Shown: positions 32,073-41,570, counted from the first letter of the stretch. The stretch: DNA of 64,000 bases from Nitrospinota bacterium (GCA_027619975.1 JAQCGX010000005.1:1-64000); one strand, 5' to 3'. The notes: generated from the letters alone by a model not told the origin. A program made the numbers and translations.

Positions 32073-33764
32073 TTATCCCCATTTCCCGGCAAAAGGATCG
32101 GGCGGTTCGAATTTTTTTTTCTCCGATGTGGCATCCGCTAGATACGACTCTTTTTTTTCTTTCGAGGTTTCTTCCGTCAGTTGAAACTTCATATTGGATG
32201 CCAGCGGGAAAAATTGCGGTGCGGTTGTTTCGGGGGCGTGGGGAATTTTTTTCAGTTCTTGCCGATACTTGTTCAGCGCTGAAAGAGTTACAGCCCGCCG
32301 TTCAGGAATCTCCTGTAATACGGATTGCGCGGCGCGGCGGCCAAATACAGTGATGTCCAGCAGTGAATTTCCCATCAGGCGATTGCTTCCGTGCAGACCT
32401 CCCGTCACTTCGCCTGCGGCCCACAACCCTTTTGCCTCCGTTTGGCAGCAGGGGTCTATTTTGATGCCGCCGTTCTGATAATGCAGGGTGGGGTAGACTA
32501 AAATCGGGTCGATGGCCGGGTCGATGCCATAACGCTCAAAACGGTGGATGAGGCCCGGAAATTGACGGCGCAAGGTTCCTTGCCCTTTATTCAACTCGAT
32601 GAGCGGTGTGTCCAGCCAGACCCCGGCCCGTTTGGTCGGGGTTTGCACGCCCCTGTTTTCCGCCACTTCCCGGATGATGGCTCCCGCCACGACATCCCGG
32701 TAGGTCATCTCGTCGATGAACCTTTGCCCATGAACGTTGAGCAGTTGAGCGCCGATGGAGCGGATGGATTCAGTGACCAACTGCCCGGCCAAGGCTTCCG
32801 GGTAACAGGAACCGGAAGGATGGTACTGGAAACTGTCGGTGTGGATCAATTGACAGCCCTGGCGGTAGGCTAAGATTAACCCGTCGCCGGTGGCTCCGAG
32901 GTGGTTGCTGGTGGGGAATCCTTGCAGGCGCAACTGGCCACTGCCGCCAGTGGCCAAAATGACCGCGCGGGCGGAGACCGTTACCAGTTTTCCTGAAGCC
33001 CGGTCCCAGAGCACCGCGCCTGTGACCTGGCCCTTGCCGTCGTCTAAAAGTTCCACCGCCGCATGGTCTTCGAGAAATTGGGTCGGGGTTAGCCGCACCG
33101 CGTCTTTTAAGACGCGCATGATTTCAAGCCCGGTGTAGTCCCGGCAGGCCAGCACTCGGGGGATGGAGGTGCCGCCTCCAGACCGGAACCGAAAGGTTCC
33201 GTTTTCATTTTGATCGAACAGGCACCCGAGGCGACTCAGCCAGCGGATACTTGCCGGCCCCTCTCCGCAAAGAAAGCGCAGCAATTCCGGGTCGTTGTTG
33301 CCGTGTCCGCCCACATAGGAATCCGCAAAATGCCGACGCGGGGAATCCTTTGGTCCTATAGCCGCCTGAATGCCGCCTTCGGCCATGACTGTGTTGGCGT
33401 CGCCCAGACGCAATTTGGTGGCCAGATGAACGGAAAGACCGGATTCCGCCAAGGTAAGCGCCGCCGAGACACCGGCTCCGCCGCCACCCAGAATCAATAC
33501 ATCGGTGGTGATGTCGATGACGGGTTCAAAATTCGCGGGCAGGGGGCTGTCCGACTCCAGAAGCTCCGCCAGTTCCAGGGGAAATTTCTGTGTTCCCGCG
33601 TTGGGACCCACACCCACCGTTCGTTCCATGCCAAGATAATCAGGATGAAATTCATTGAGCAGAGCTTCCGCTTCCTGTTCCGAGAGTTTTGGGGCAGGTT
33701 GTTGGGAACGTTCTTGCCGGGTCGCCGTAATTTTTTCCAGAGAATCTTTGGCCCACTCCATCAT
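32073..33764 (-). CDS. FAD-dependent fumarate reductase/succinate dehydrogenase-like flavoprotein
   Basis: A 563-residue soluble flavoprotein. After about 80 extra N-terminal residues the Rossmann motif VLILGGGGAGVSAALTLAES appears. The active-site elements FQYHPSG and GGLHGSNRLMGNSLLDITVFG match the FrdA/SdhA/NadB family. The region that carries the FAD-linking histidine in SdhA (SHT) is DANTVMAEGG here, so FAD is probably bound non-covalently. The start is the ATG at 33764, overlapping the stop of the iron-sulfur subunit gene (ATGA). There are no membrane-anchor genes, suggesting a soluble enzyme. A fumarate reductase would fit a reductive TCA cycle, but the direction is not provable from sequence. 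Confidence 0.8.
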   Translation of the reverse strand: MMEWAKDSLEKITATRQERSQQPAPKLSEQEAEALLNEFHPDYLGMERTVGVGPNAGTQKFPLELAELLESDSPLPANFEPVIDITTDVLILGGGGAGVSAALTLAESGLSVHLATKLRLGDANTVMAEGGIQAAIGPKDSPRRHFADSYVGGHGNNDPELLRFLCGEGPASIRWLSRLGCLFDQNENGTFRFRSGGGTSIPRVLACRDYTGLEIMRVLKDAVRLTPTQFLEDHAAVELLDDGKGQVTGAVLWDRASGKLVTVSARAVILATGGSGQLRLQGFPTSNHLGATGDGLILAYRQGCQLIHTDSFQYHPSGSCYPEALAGQLVTESIRSIGAQLLNVHGQRFIDEMTYRDVVAGAIIREVAENRGVQTPTKRAGVWLDTPLIELNKGQGTLRRQFPGLIHRFERYGIDPAIDPILVYPTLHYQNGGIKIDPCCQTEAKGLWAAGEVTGGLHGSNRLMGNSLLDITVFGRRAAQSVLQEIPERRAVTLSALNKYRQELKKIPHAPETTAPQFFPLASNMKFQLTEETSKEKKESYLADATSEKKKFEPPDPFAGKWG

Positions 33765-34606
33765 TGCGCGATACTCCCGTGTTCTCTGAAATGTTTTGCC
33801 CGCTCCAGCCGTTCCTGATGATCTCCCGTGAAAAGGTAACTCCACTCCCGTTCGGCTTTGTCATCGTTTGGAGAGGAGACAATTGCAGATGCGGGAGAGC
33901 CCCTCATTCCAGCCTTCTCCCCTCCTTCGACAGGCTCAGGATGACAAGGGAGAAAGGGGTTTTTCCTCTCCCCCAATGGGGGAGAGGATTCAGGTGAGGG
34001 GGAATTTTGATCTTCTTCTATGTTATGAAGAGACATTTTTTGTGAAAGAAAATTTTGATCCAAAGACGGGTTGTCGCGGCTCATTCCCAGCGATCGTCGT
34101 ACCCACAGGCCCATATTGTGCGGCTGGACCTTGTCTTCACAGACGAAACGGCACAACCCGCAATGGATGCAGGTGGTGAAATCCTCTGATACGTCGTCAA
34201 ATTTGCCGTCCTGCATTCTCAGTACCGAGTCCATCACCGGGATGCTCATCGGGCAGGCGGAGGTACAGCTTCCGCATTTGGTGCAACGGTTGAGAGTTGG
34301 AAACGCCGCCTGTAAATTCTCCACTGTGGGGTCCAGAGACGGGGCGATGGGGGCAATGGATTCCACCGGGCAGGGGAATATCTCCATGCCTTCTTCCACA
34401 GGCCGAAGACAGGCGAGGTCGGTTCCACCGGGTCGCCCGTCTTGAAATCGTATGGTGACGGTGCAAGCGCCGCAGACGCCACCGACACAGCCGGTCTTGA
34501 CGGCATCTCCCATTTTGGCCGCCCAAAGCGCATGCACGATGGTTTCCCCGGCACGGGCTTTGATTGTTTTTCCTGAAACGGATATTTCTACGGGTTCTGG
34601 TTCCAA
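33761..34606 (-). CDS. Iron-sulfur subunit of fumarate reductase-like enzyme, with in-frame repeat insertion
   Basis: A 281-residue electron-transfer subunit. An N-terminal [2Fe-2S] domain uses C40, C45, C48 and C67 (TGCVGGVCGACTV). The C-terminal domain has two complete four-cysteine sites: CTKCGSCTSACP (C108-C118) and CIHCGLCRFVC (C146-C156). Classical SdhB uses a three-cysteine site for [3Fe-4S], so two [4Fe-4S] clusters are predicted here. Residues about 201-247 are not enzyme sequence: they are a translated intergenic repeat (SPPLGERKNPFLPCHPEPVEG). The reading frame stays open through it. A short stretch after it (YLFTGDHQERLERAKHFREH) resembles the native C-terminus. It overlaps the flavoprotein gene. 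Confidence 0.8.
   Translation of the reverse strand: MEPEPVEISVSGKTIKARAGETIVHALWAAKMGDAVKTGCVGGVCGACTVTIRFQDGRPGGTDLACLRPVEEGMEIFPCPVESIAPIAPSLDPTVENLQAAFPTLNRCTKCGSCTSACPMSIPVMDSVLRMQDGKFDDVSEDFTTCIHCGLCRFVCEDKVQPHNMGLWVRRSLGMSRDNPSLDQNFLSQKMSLHNIEEDQNSPSPESSPPLGERKNPFLPCHPEPVEGGEKAGMRGSPASAIVSSPNDDKAEREWSYLFTGDHQERLERAKHFREHGSIAQ
33866..34006. repeat. Dispersed palindromic repeat inserted in frame in an iron-sulfur gene
   Basis: The segment contains CCCCAATGGGGGAGAGGATT-type sequence and CCTTCGACAGGCTCAGGATG-type sequence, both of which recur in the intergenic repeats near 37.9, 38.7, 48.7 and 48.9 kb. It accounts for residues 201-247 of the iron-sulfur subunit. Its length preserves the frame. 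Confidence 0.7.
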
Positions 34607-34693
34607 TTTTTACTCCTTAAGGAGGCCGTTTGAAGGAAAGTCACTTTATCATAGCCATTTTTTCATGGTATGTCATCAGGGCCGGTCCTGCGC

Positions 34694-34722
34694 TTGTCCA
34701 TAAAATGATTCTATGCTAAATT
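34694..34722 (+). promoter_or_regulatory. Candidate promoter of yebC-ruvCAB
   Basis: TTGTCC (34694-34699) and TAAATT (34717-34722) separated by 17 bases, each matching consensus at four positions, 38 bases before yebC. Confidence 0.4.
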
Positions 34723-34759
34723 ATCCCCAGAATCATTAACTTCAAGGGTTTTAAGAGCT

Positions 34760-35515
34760 ATGTCCGGACATTCCAAGTGGGCCAGTATCAAGCACAAAAA
34801 AGGCGCGACTGACGCCAAGCGCGGCAAGATATTCACCAAGATCATCAAGGAAATCACCGTTGCGGCACGCATGGGCGGCGGCGACCCTGAAGGCAACCCG
34901 CGTCTTCGCACTGCGATCCTGACAGCCAAAGGCGCCAACATGCCGGCAGACAACATCACCCGCGCCATCAAAAAAGGCACCGGCGAGCTGGAAGGCGTCC
35001 ACTATGAGGAATTGACCTATGAAGGTTACGCCCCTGGCGGGACGGCGATTTTTATGGAAGTGATGACCGACAATAAAAACCGCACCGTCAGTGAACTCCG
35101 GGCTATACTTGGCAAGCGTGGCGGCAATATGGGCGAAAATGGATGCGTCGCCTGGATGTTCGAGCGCAAGGGATTTATCTCCGTTGCTAAAAGTGAAAAA
35201 AATGAGGATGAATTATTTGAACTGGCTCTTGACGCCGGCGCGGAGGATATGAAAACCACCGATGCGCATTATGAAATCATCACCTCGGTGGAGAGTTTGG
35301 AAGAGGTTCGCAAAGCTCTCGAGGATAAAGGCGTCGCAATGGAAGTTTGCGAGTTGACTCGCATTCCGCAAAACACCATTTCTGTGGACGAAAAAAACTG
35401 CAAGCAGGTGTTGCGTTTGATCGATGCCCTGGAAGACAACGACGACGTGCAAAAGGTTTACTCCAATTTCGATATCTCGGATGAGGTCATGGCGGCCATC
35501 GAAAACGATCTGTAA
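34760..35515 (+). CDS. yebC: YebC/PmpR-family protein
   Basis: A 251-residue cytoplasmic protein. The opening [20 protein letters not shown] and the segments [17 protein letters not shown] and [17 protein letters not shown] are the family signature. Members have been described as DNA-binding regulators and, more recently, as factors that help ribosomes through difficult sequences. The length is standard. The gene precedes ruvC-ruvA-ruvB, a widespread arrangement, with a 141-base gap before ruvC. Confidence 0.93.
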   Translation: MSGHSKWASIKHKKGATDAKRGKIFTKIIKEITVAARMGGGDPEGNPRLRTAILTAKGANMPADNITRAIKKGTGELEGVHYEELTYEGYAPGGTAIFMEVMTDNKNRTVSELRAILGKRGGNMGENGCVAWMFERKGFISVAKSEKNEDELFELALDAGAEDMKTTDAHYEIITSVESLEEVRKALEDKGVAMEVCELTRIPQNTISVDEKNCKQVLRLIDALEDNDDVQKVYSNFDISDEVMAAIENDL

Positions 35516-35656
35516 CGGCTCAAGGACGAGAGGGTAGGCCAGGAACTTTTCCACTCTGAAATTCGATTTAAAAATTGCATCCACCTTCTTCACCGGCGGA
35601 ATCATCCCGCACTTTTTTTACATTCACTTCGATACATCACACTCAGGTTAAATAGT

Positions 35657-36160
35657 ATGCGCGTCATGGGAATCGACCCCGGAAGCAACTGCACCGGCTA
35701 CGGCCTGGTCGAAGAGATCAAGGGGCAACCGCGTGTCGTTCACTGGGGGGCCGTGCGCACTAAAGCCAAACAGGCGTTCCCGGAACGGCTGAAATTGATT
35801 TACAATGAACTGGTCACTGTGATCCTGGAGTTTTCGCCGGACGTGGTGGCGGTTGAGGATTTATTCTTCGCCAACAACGTAAAGTCGGCTCTCAAACTGG
35901 GGCAGACGCGCGGCGTCACCCTGCTTGCCGCCGCCAACCAGAATATCGCCATTGCCGAATACAGCCCACTGGAGGTCAAGCAGTCCGTGGTCGGTTACGG
36001 TCGCGCCGACAAAATCCAGGTGCAGGACATGGTGACGGCCCTGCTCGGACTCAAAGAGAAACCCGAGCCTTTCGATGCCTCGGACGCTCTGGCCGTGGCC
36101 ATCTGCCATTTGCACACCGGGCAAAGCCAAAATCGCCTGCAAATGCACCGCTCCCGATGA
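35657..36160 (+). CDS. ruvC: Crossover junction endodeoxyribonuclease RuvC
   Basis: RuvC resolves Holliday junctions by paired nicks. The 167-residue protein opens with MRVMGIDPGSNCTGYGLVE, providing the first catalytic Asp (D7). The second acid is in VAVEDLFFANNVKSALKLGQ and the last pair in EPFDASDALAVAICH. The fold and length are standard. Its stop codon overlaps the ruvA start (ATGA), coupling the two. Confidence 0.95.
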   Translation: MRVMGIDPGSNCTGYGLVEEIKGQPRVVHWGAVRTKAKQAFPERLKLIYNELVTVILEFSPDVVAVEDLFFANNVKSALKLGQTRGVTLLAAANQNIAIAEYSPLEVKQSVVGYGRADKIQVQDMVTALLGLKEKPEPFDASDALAVAICHLHTGQSQNRLQMHRSR

Positions 36161-36756
36161 TTGCACACCTGAAAGGAACGCTCAGCTACAAATCTCCGGT
36201 TTACGTGGTGGTGGATGTGAACGGCGTCGGCTATCAGGTGTTCGTGTCGCTTTCCACGTTTTACGCCCTGCCCGAATCAGGGGGAGCGGTTTTTCTGAAA
36301 ATCCACACCCATGTGCGTGAGGATGCCTTCAAACTGTTTGGCTTTCTCACCAGTGAAGAGCAGTTGATTTTTGAAAAACTGATCTCCATCAGTAAAGTCG
36401 GGCCCAAGCTGGCCCTGTCCATACTTTCGGGAATGCAGCCTGTGGATTTTATGACCGCCATCCTGGAAAACGATGTCGCCAGAATATCCACCATCCCTGG
36501 AGTGGGGAAGAAGACCGCCGAACGGCTGACCCTGGAATTGAAAGACAAGTTGAAAGATATTACGATTGAATTTTTTCCCGATGGGGAGCAAGCTATACCC
36601 ACAGGAGGGGTTGTGGACGATGCGGTGTCGGCCCTCGTCAACCTGGGATACAAGAAACCGCAAGCCGAAAAAACCGTTAAATCCATTTGGGAAAAGAACG
36701 GGAAATCCTGCGAGTTGGAAAATTTGATCAAAGAAAGCCTAAACGTCCTGTCCTGA
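36157..36756 (+). CDS. ruvA: Holliday junction branch migration protein RuvA
   Basis: RuvA binds the four-way junction and loads RuvB. The 199-residue protein has an OB-fold N-terminus ([20 protein letters not shown]), a double helix-hairpin-helix centre ([18 protein letters not shown] and [20 protein letters not shown]) and a C-terminal RuvB-binding domain ([18 protein letters not shown]). Its start overlaps ruvC and it is followed by ruvB after 16 bases. Confidence 0.95.
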   Translation: MIAHLKGTLSYKSPVYVVVDVNGVGYQVFVSLSTFYALPESGGAVFLKIHTHVREDAFKLFGFLTSEEQLIFEKLISISKVGPKLALSILSGMQPVDFMTAILENDVARISTIPGVGKKTAERLTLELKDKLKDITIEFFPDGEQAIPTGGVVDDAVSALVNLGYKKPQAEKTVKSIWEKNGKSCELENLIKESLNVLS

Positions 36757-36772
36757 AAACCGAGAAGAAGTT

Positions 36773-37798
36773 ATGAACGAAGACCGCGTCCTCGATTCCA
36801 GCATCGAAATAGAAGAAACTCAATACGACAACAAACTGCGTCCGTCCAGTTTCGACGACTACGTCGGGCAGGAGAAGGTCAAGGAGAACCTGAAAATTTT
36901 CATCTCCGCCGCCCGCATGCGCGGCGATGCGCTCGACCACGCCCTGTTTTACGGGCCACCGGGGCTTGGCAAAACGACGATCGCCAACATCATCGCCGTC
37001 GAGATGGGGGCGAATCTAAAAAGCACGTCGGGTCCGGTGATCGAAAAATCCGGCGACCTCGCCGCTCTGCTCACCAACCTCAAGGAAGGTGACATTTTAT
37101 TCATCGACGAAATTCATCGCCTGTCCAACGTCATCGAAGAGGTGTTGTACTCGGCGATGGAAGATTTCAAGCTGGATATCATGATAGGGCAGGGGCCGAG
37201 TGCGCGGTCCATCAAGCTGGACTTGCCGCCATTCACCCTGGTTGGCGCCACCACACGGGCGGGCCTCTTGACATCCCCACTGCGCGACCGCTTTGGTGTC
37301 GTGCATCGGCTGGACTATTACACTGAGCAGGAGCTGGAAATCATCGTCACACGCTCTGCCGCCATCCTAGACATCCCCATTCAACCGGATGGAGCCAGGG
37401 AAATCGCCCGCCGGTCACGCGGCACACCGCGCATCGCCAACCGCCTGCTACGCCGGGTACGGGACTACGCTCAGGTCAGGGCCGATGGCGTGATCGTCCG
37501 CGACGTGGCGCAAAAATCACTGGCAATGCTGGAAGTTGATGCCAAGGGGTTAGACAAAATGGACCACAAACTGCTTCTCACCCTGATCGAGAAATTCAAC
37601 GGCGGTCCCGTGGGCATCGAAAGCCTGGCGGCCTCCATCAGCGAAGAAAAAGACACCATAGAAGACGTGCTGGAACCCTATCTCATGCAATCCGGCTTCA
37701 TCCACCGCACCCCAAGAGGACGCGTCGCCACCCAAATGGCCTACGAACATTTTGGCATCCTGCCACCGCAACAAGGCTCGCAAGAGAAGTTGTTTTAA
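36773..37798 (+). CDS. ruvB: Holliday junction branch migration ATPase RuvB
   Basis: RuvB is the AAA+ motor that drives branch migration. The 341-residue protein shows [18 protein letters not shown], Walker [11 protein letters not shown], Walker [10 protein letters not shown], sensor 1 [18 protein letters not shown], arginine finger and sensor 2 ([20 protein letters not shown]), and a winged-helix C-terminus ending [15 protein letters not shown]. It completes a contiguous yebC-ruvC-ruvA-ruvB set. No terminator is obvious, but a repeat-rich gap follows. Confidence 0.96.
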   Translation: MNEDRVLDSSIEIEETQYDNKLRPSSFDDYVGQEKVKENLKIFISAARMRGDALDHALFYGPPGLGKTTIANIIAVEMGANLKSTSGPVIEKSGDLAALLTNLKEGDILFIDEIHRLSNVIEEVLYSAMEDFKLDIMIGQGPSARSIKLDLPPFTLVGATTRAGLLTSPLRDRFGVVHRLDYYTEQELEIIVTRSAAILDIPIQPDGAREIARRSRGTPRIANRLLRRVRDYAQVRADGVIVRDVAQKSLAMLEVDAKGLDKMDHKLLLTLIEKFNGGPVGIESLAASISEEKDTIEDVLEPYLMQSGFIHRTPRGRVATQMAYEHFGILPPQQGSQEKLF

Positions 37799-38110
37799 AT
37801 AACCTCCCTTGACCCCTCCTTCGTTAGGAGGGGAATTTTATAACTCCTCCCCGTATGAAGGGGAGGTCGGGAGGGGTAAAATGAATCCACAGATGAACAT
37901 TATGCACACAAATTAAAAACTCCCCCTTCTATGAAGGGGGCCGGGGGGATTTTCTTTGTCACACTGAGCCTGTCGAAGTGTGGTGGGGTAAAAAAAATTG
38001 ACAGGATGAACAGGATAAAATCCTTTTTCACCGCAACACCTAAGGGATGACGGCGCAAAGGGCGCAGAGAAAAAGAATCTCCCACAACACAGGGTTGACA
38101 CTCCCTATTA
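37799..38110. repeat. Palindromic repeat cluster after ruvB
   Basis: At least three short palindromic units: CCCCTCCTTCGTTAGGAGGGG, CTCCCCGTATGAAGGGGAG and CCCCCTTCTATGAAGGGGG. They are followed by a CACTGAGCCTGTCGAAGTG arm and an ACCGCAACACC...GGCGCAAAGG-type unit. The same units recur at 38.5-38.9 and 48.5-49.1 kb. No gene is present. The stretch from 38111 to 38220 is AT-rich leader of the parvulin gene. Confidence 0.65.
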
Positions 38111-38220
38111 TGATGGGTAAAATTATGGAATAATTCAAACTAGTTTGTTAATCAGTGACGTTGGGCAATTCTATCAAATGTTGCGCTTGCTCAACGTTTC
38201 GTAATTGAAAGGAAACAATC

Positions 38221-38502
38221 ATGGCTTCCGCCAGTGCCCGTCACATCCTTGTTAAATCCGAAGATGAATGCAATAAATTGAAACAGGAAATTGAAGGCGG
38301 TTTGGATTTCGCCGATGCCGCCAAGCAGCATTCTAAATGTCCGTCCGGTAATGACGGCGGCGGGTTGGGCGAGTTCCGCCCCGGTCAGATGGTTCCTGAA
38401 TTTGACGCAGTGGTTTTCAAAGACGAAGTGGGCAAAGTGCATGGTCCGGTGAAAACCCAGTTCGGCTACCACCTGATTGAAATCACAGAGCGCAACGACT
38501 GA
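38221..38502 (+). CDS. ppiC: Parvulin-type peptidyl-prolyl isomerase, PpiC-like
   Basis: A 93-residue stand-alone rotamase without a signal peptide, so cytoplasmic. The parvulin core is complete: ASARHILVKSEDECNKLK, CPSGNDGGGLGEFRPGQMVP, EFDAVVF and TQFGYHLIEI. Length and sequence match E. coli PpiC. GAAAGGAAA lies ahead of the ATG. It is flanked by repeat clusters and ends in a strong hairpin, so it is monocistronic. Confidence 0.92.
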   Translation: MASASARHILVKSEDECNKLKQEIEGGLDFADAAKQHSKCPSGNDGGGLGEFRPGQMVPEFDAVVFKDEVGKVHGPVKTQFGYHLIEITERND

Positions 38503-38526
38503 TTCTGCTGACGTGAGACTCTTATA

Positions 38527-38556
38527 AACCCTCTCCCTTCTAAGGGGAGAGGGTTT
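38527..38556 (+). terminator. Terminator-like repeat hairpin after ppiC
   Basis: AACCCTCTCCC and GGGGAGAGGGTT form a long stem followed by TTATTTT. The hairpin belongs to the NCCCTCTCC-type repeat seen elsewhere in the window but is positioned to terminate ppiC. Confidence 0.6.
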
Positions 38557-38888
38557 TATTTTGCCCTGGGTTTCTTTGTGCCGTTACCCTGCGGGTGTTG
38601 CGCCTTTGCGGTAGAAACGGATATTTTTTTCTACCATGTTTTAACAGGCTATTCACGACCCCTCACCTAGCCTCTCCCCTGCCAGGGGAGAGGGATTAAA
38701 TTTATCTCTTGGTTTTTCTGTGTTCTTTACGGCGTCACCCTTAGGGTGTTGCTGTGGAAAGGTTTTCATAAGTATTTCCTCTCCTCTGAGAGGAGAGGAT
38801 TGAGGTGAGGAGGGATTCAAATTTTCTTTCCTTTGCGGTTTCCTAATTTTCCCAGATTTTATCCTGTCAATCCTGTCAAGTTCTTCTT
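38557..38888. repeat. Palindromic repeat cluster between ppiC and the SpeE-like gene
   Basis: Repeated GC hairpins (CTCTCCCCTGCCAGGGGAGAG and CTCTCCTCTGAGAGGAGAG) alternate with GTTACCCTGCGGGTGTTGCG and GGCGTCACCCTTAGGGTGTT units. These resemble the segments at 37.8 and 48.9 kb. No gene or RNA was recognised. Confidence 0.6.
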
Positions 38889-41570
38889 TTAATCCTTCCA
38901 TGTTGCGTCTTTCAAACTGATGGGCGCATCTTTTTTTCCATCCAGATAAATACGTAGGGCCTCCATGCCTGCCGGATAATTTCTCGTGGCGAACGCTTCT
39001 TCGCCGGGGCCGTGGTAGCGGCGGGAAAACACCGAGAACCGTTGCGCCGTCCGGGTTGCAAAATCTCTCTGTAATGCCTCCTTCTCTATCGAGGACAAGC
39101 CGGTGACAGGCGGGGGTTGGTCGGCCCGGTAGCGCAGGAGGTTGAGAAAACTTTCATCGGTCTCCCACTTGAGCGGCGGAAGCAAAGTGACTGGAGAAAA
39201 TTCCAGAAGAGGGTGGTTGTCGGTTATCACAGGCGATCCTTCAAGCAAAGGTTTCAGCCGCTCGCCATCGGTGATGAAAAAATCCGTCAGGTCGATCAAG
39301 GAACGGACGCCCATTTGAGCGGCGGATTCTTTCAATGCGGGCACTTGCATCAGGTCATCAAAACGGTGTTTGTCCAACCGAATGGGTTGCCGGGACCCCA
39401 CCAGCAGAACGATGCGCGTTAAAAAACTGTTCCACACCGATGTATGAGGATACACTTCTTGAAAAGTTTTGATGATCGCCTGCGCGTCTTCCGGCCCGAC
39501 CAGATGCAGAGGGAGCCATTGCATCATGAGCCCATCCGGGTTCAACCGGTCCAGCGCCTGCTCGTAAAATTCTTTTGAATACAGATTAACCACACCCGCC
39601 TGAACGGGCGACATCGGTTCCAGAGTGATCACGTCGTATTTAGATTCCGTCCAACGGGTAAAAGTGCGTCCGTCCTGCACAATGATGCGGGTATTTGGTT
39701 TCTCCAGCACGTTGTGGTTCCAGCGGGAAAACCATTTAGCGAACGACAGAACGTTGCGGTCGATCTCGACGCCATCGACTTTCACGCCGGGGAATAAAGA
39801 CACTGTGCCCAACGTGTTGCCGGTCCCGAAACAAACCACCAGCGCGCGTTTAGGATTAGGGTGCAACGCCATCGGCACGAATCCCATCGCCTGCATATAT
39901 GCGCTGCCGCCGATGGATTCGGACACCGTTGCCGTACTGAAGCCGTTCACATAAAGCGTGCGCGCGCCCGACTTCACATCCTCAACGACACTGAGTGTGG
40001 TGAAATCGCCTTCCTTGTAATCCAGAAGACGCATCTGATCCTTGGGAACGTTAATCTCCGTCCGCGCCAGATTGTGTTCGCCCAAACGCCCAGTCGATAC
40101 GGTCGGTTGCGACCAGGAGTAACCGCCGGTAACCAGGAGCACGGACACGGACAGCGCGACGGCGTATTGTGCCGGGCGTCCGCCCCTGTGGAGCGCCAGC
40201 GCCACCGCAGACAAAAGGATGAGCAGGGCAAAAATAAGGAACAATGAGTATCGGATGCCGAACAGGGGAATGAACACGAAAGGGGTCAAAACCGTTCCCA
40301 GAACCGCGCCCATGGTGTTGAAAGCATAGCTGTTGCCCAAGGTGCCTGTGACCGTGCCGAACAGTGATAAATGAATGCGGTTGGCGAGCGGAAACAGCAT
40401 GCCGAACCCGAGAGTGGGCGGCAGCATCAGCGCGAAGGCAAACAGTGAACGGACAAACAGCGTTCGTCCCGCTGTGTTTTCCAGGTCGTAAAATAAAGTG
40501 TCGGCTTGTGCCGTCCATTCGGGAATCTGCTCAAGCAAAGGAAGAATGCCAATCGCCAGAATGCCGATGGCCATCTCGATCAGCAGGAATTTTAAAACCC
40601 AACGGGAGTTGCCCAGTAGTTTTTCAGCGATCAAACTGCCGAGAGCGATGCTGAAAAGAAACGTCGCCAGGATCAAGGCGAAGGAATAAAGCGTGCTTCC
40701 CATGGGGAAGACCAATACCCGCGTCCACAGAATTTCGCTGGAGAGAGAGACCATTCCCGAATAGATGAAGATTCCGAGAAGCAGTAGGCTGAGGGCTCGC
40801 GTCGGAGCCGGTTCGTCATCTTGAACTTTCCGTTGATCCACCTTTTTAACGGGTTGAGATGATTTTTTGCTTTCTATCGTTTCTCCCCGGTAGGCATAGC
40901 AGAGGAAAAATACCAGGGCATTCATGGCGACTGCCGACCAGTTCGTGGCCCGGATTCCAAAATGCTCGATGGCGAACAGTTGCGTGTACAGACAGCCGAC
41001 GACCGCGCCGAAGGTGTTCAGGCTGTAGAGCAGGGACATGCGTGAAAAAATCCTATGTGCTTTATCGCCAATCGACCAACTGCCGATGAGAGGGAGCGTT
41101 GCGCCCATCAGCAGAGTGGGCGGCAACATGAGCAGGGTGCTGAGGAAAAATTCGATGAGGTGCAGAAACGTACCGGACTCAACAGCACCTGCCAGAGCCA
41201 GGGGATATATTTTTTCCAGAAGTCCCAGTCCGAGAGGAAAGCCCAGGCCGTAGAGCCCGATCAAGCCTTCCAGAATTCCGTACAGAAGTATCGGGTTGAT
41301 GTTTTTTCCACGCTGTTTTTGCCAATTGAGAAAACGAACGATTCCCCAGGCTCCCAGGGCAAGGCCCAGCATGAAGGCACACAATACGGCGCTGATAGCA
41401 AACAACGTGCCGCCAAAGATCAAGGTCAACTGTCGTATCCAGACCAGTTCGTAGATCAGGCTCGCCATCCCGGAGATGAACAGGCAAAGGTACGGAATTT
41501 TTATGAAAATGGGATTACGAGTGAAATTCATGTAGGAAACATTACGCTGGATTTGCAGGGATTGTCCCAT
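38889..41570 (-). CDS. Membrane-fused spermidine synthase-like protein
   Basis: An 893-residue protein with an MFS-like membrane half and a spermine/spermidine synthase-like C-terminal domain. About 12-14 membrane segments cover residues 25-480, in two related blocks (each opening with SGMASLIYELVWIRQ and YSGMVSLSSEILWTRV). The soluble domain begins around residue 510; its cofactor motif is ALVVCFGTGNTLGTVSLFPG followed by VDGVEID. The catalytic Asp segment of SpeE (DSTDP) is LEPMSP here, so polyamine synthesis is doubtful. The start at 41570 has GAGGG just upstream. It is monocistronic between repeat clusters; the substrate is unknown. Confidence 0.78.
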   Translation of the reverse strand: MGQSLQIQRNVSYMNFTRNPIFIKIPYLCLFISGMASLIYELVWIRQLTLIFGGTLFAISAVLCAFMLGLALGAWGIVRFLNWQKQRGKNINPILLYGILEGLIGLYGLGFPLGLGLLEKIYPLALAGAVESGTFLHLIEFFLSTLLMLPPTLLMGATLPLIGSWSIGDKAHRIFSRMSLLYSLNTFGAVVGCLYTQLFAIEHFGIRATNWSAVAMNALVFFLCYAYRGETIESKKSSQPVKKVDQRKVQDDEPAPTRALSLLLLGIFIYSGMVSLSSEILWTRVLVFPMGSTLYSFALILATFLFSIALGSLIAEKLLGNSRWVLKFLLIEMAIGILAIGILPLLEQIPEWTAQADTLFYDLENTAGRTLFVRSLFAFALMLPPTLGFGMLFPLANRIHLSLFGTVTGTLGNSYAFNTMGAVLGTVLTPFVFIPLFGIRYSLFLIFALLILLSAVALALHRGGRPAQYAVALSVSVLLVTGGYSWSQPTVSTGRLGEHNLARTEINVPKDQMRLLDYKEGDFTTLSVVEDVKSGARTLYVNGFSTATVSESIGGSAYMQAMGFVPMALHPNPKRALVVCFGTGNTLGTVSLFPGVKVDGVEIDRNVLSFAKWFSRWNHNVLEKPNTRIIVQDGRTFTRWTESKYDVITLEPMSPVQAGVVNLYSKEFYEQALDRLNPDGLMMQWLPLHLVGPEDAQAIIKTFQEVYPHTSVWNSFLTRIVLLVGSRQPIRLDKHRFDDLMQVPALKESAAQMGVRSLIDLTDFFITDGERLKPLLEGSPVITDNHPLLEFSPVTLLPPLKWETDESFLNLLRYRADQPPPVTGLSSIEKEALQRDFATRTAQRFSVFSRRYHGPGEEAFATRNYPAGMEALRIYLDGKKDAPISLKDATWKD

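Noticed and set aside
37799-38110. Possible CRISPR array, because similar short palindromes repeat
   Set aside because: The units differ in length and sequence, spacing is irregular, there are no unique spacers of constant size, and no cas gene is near.
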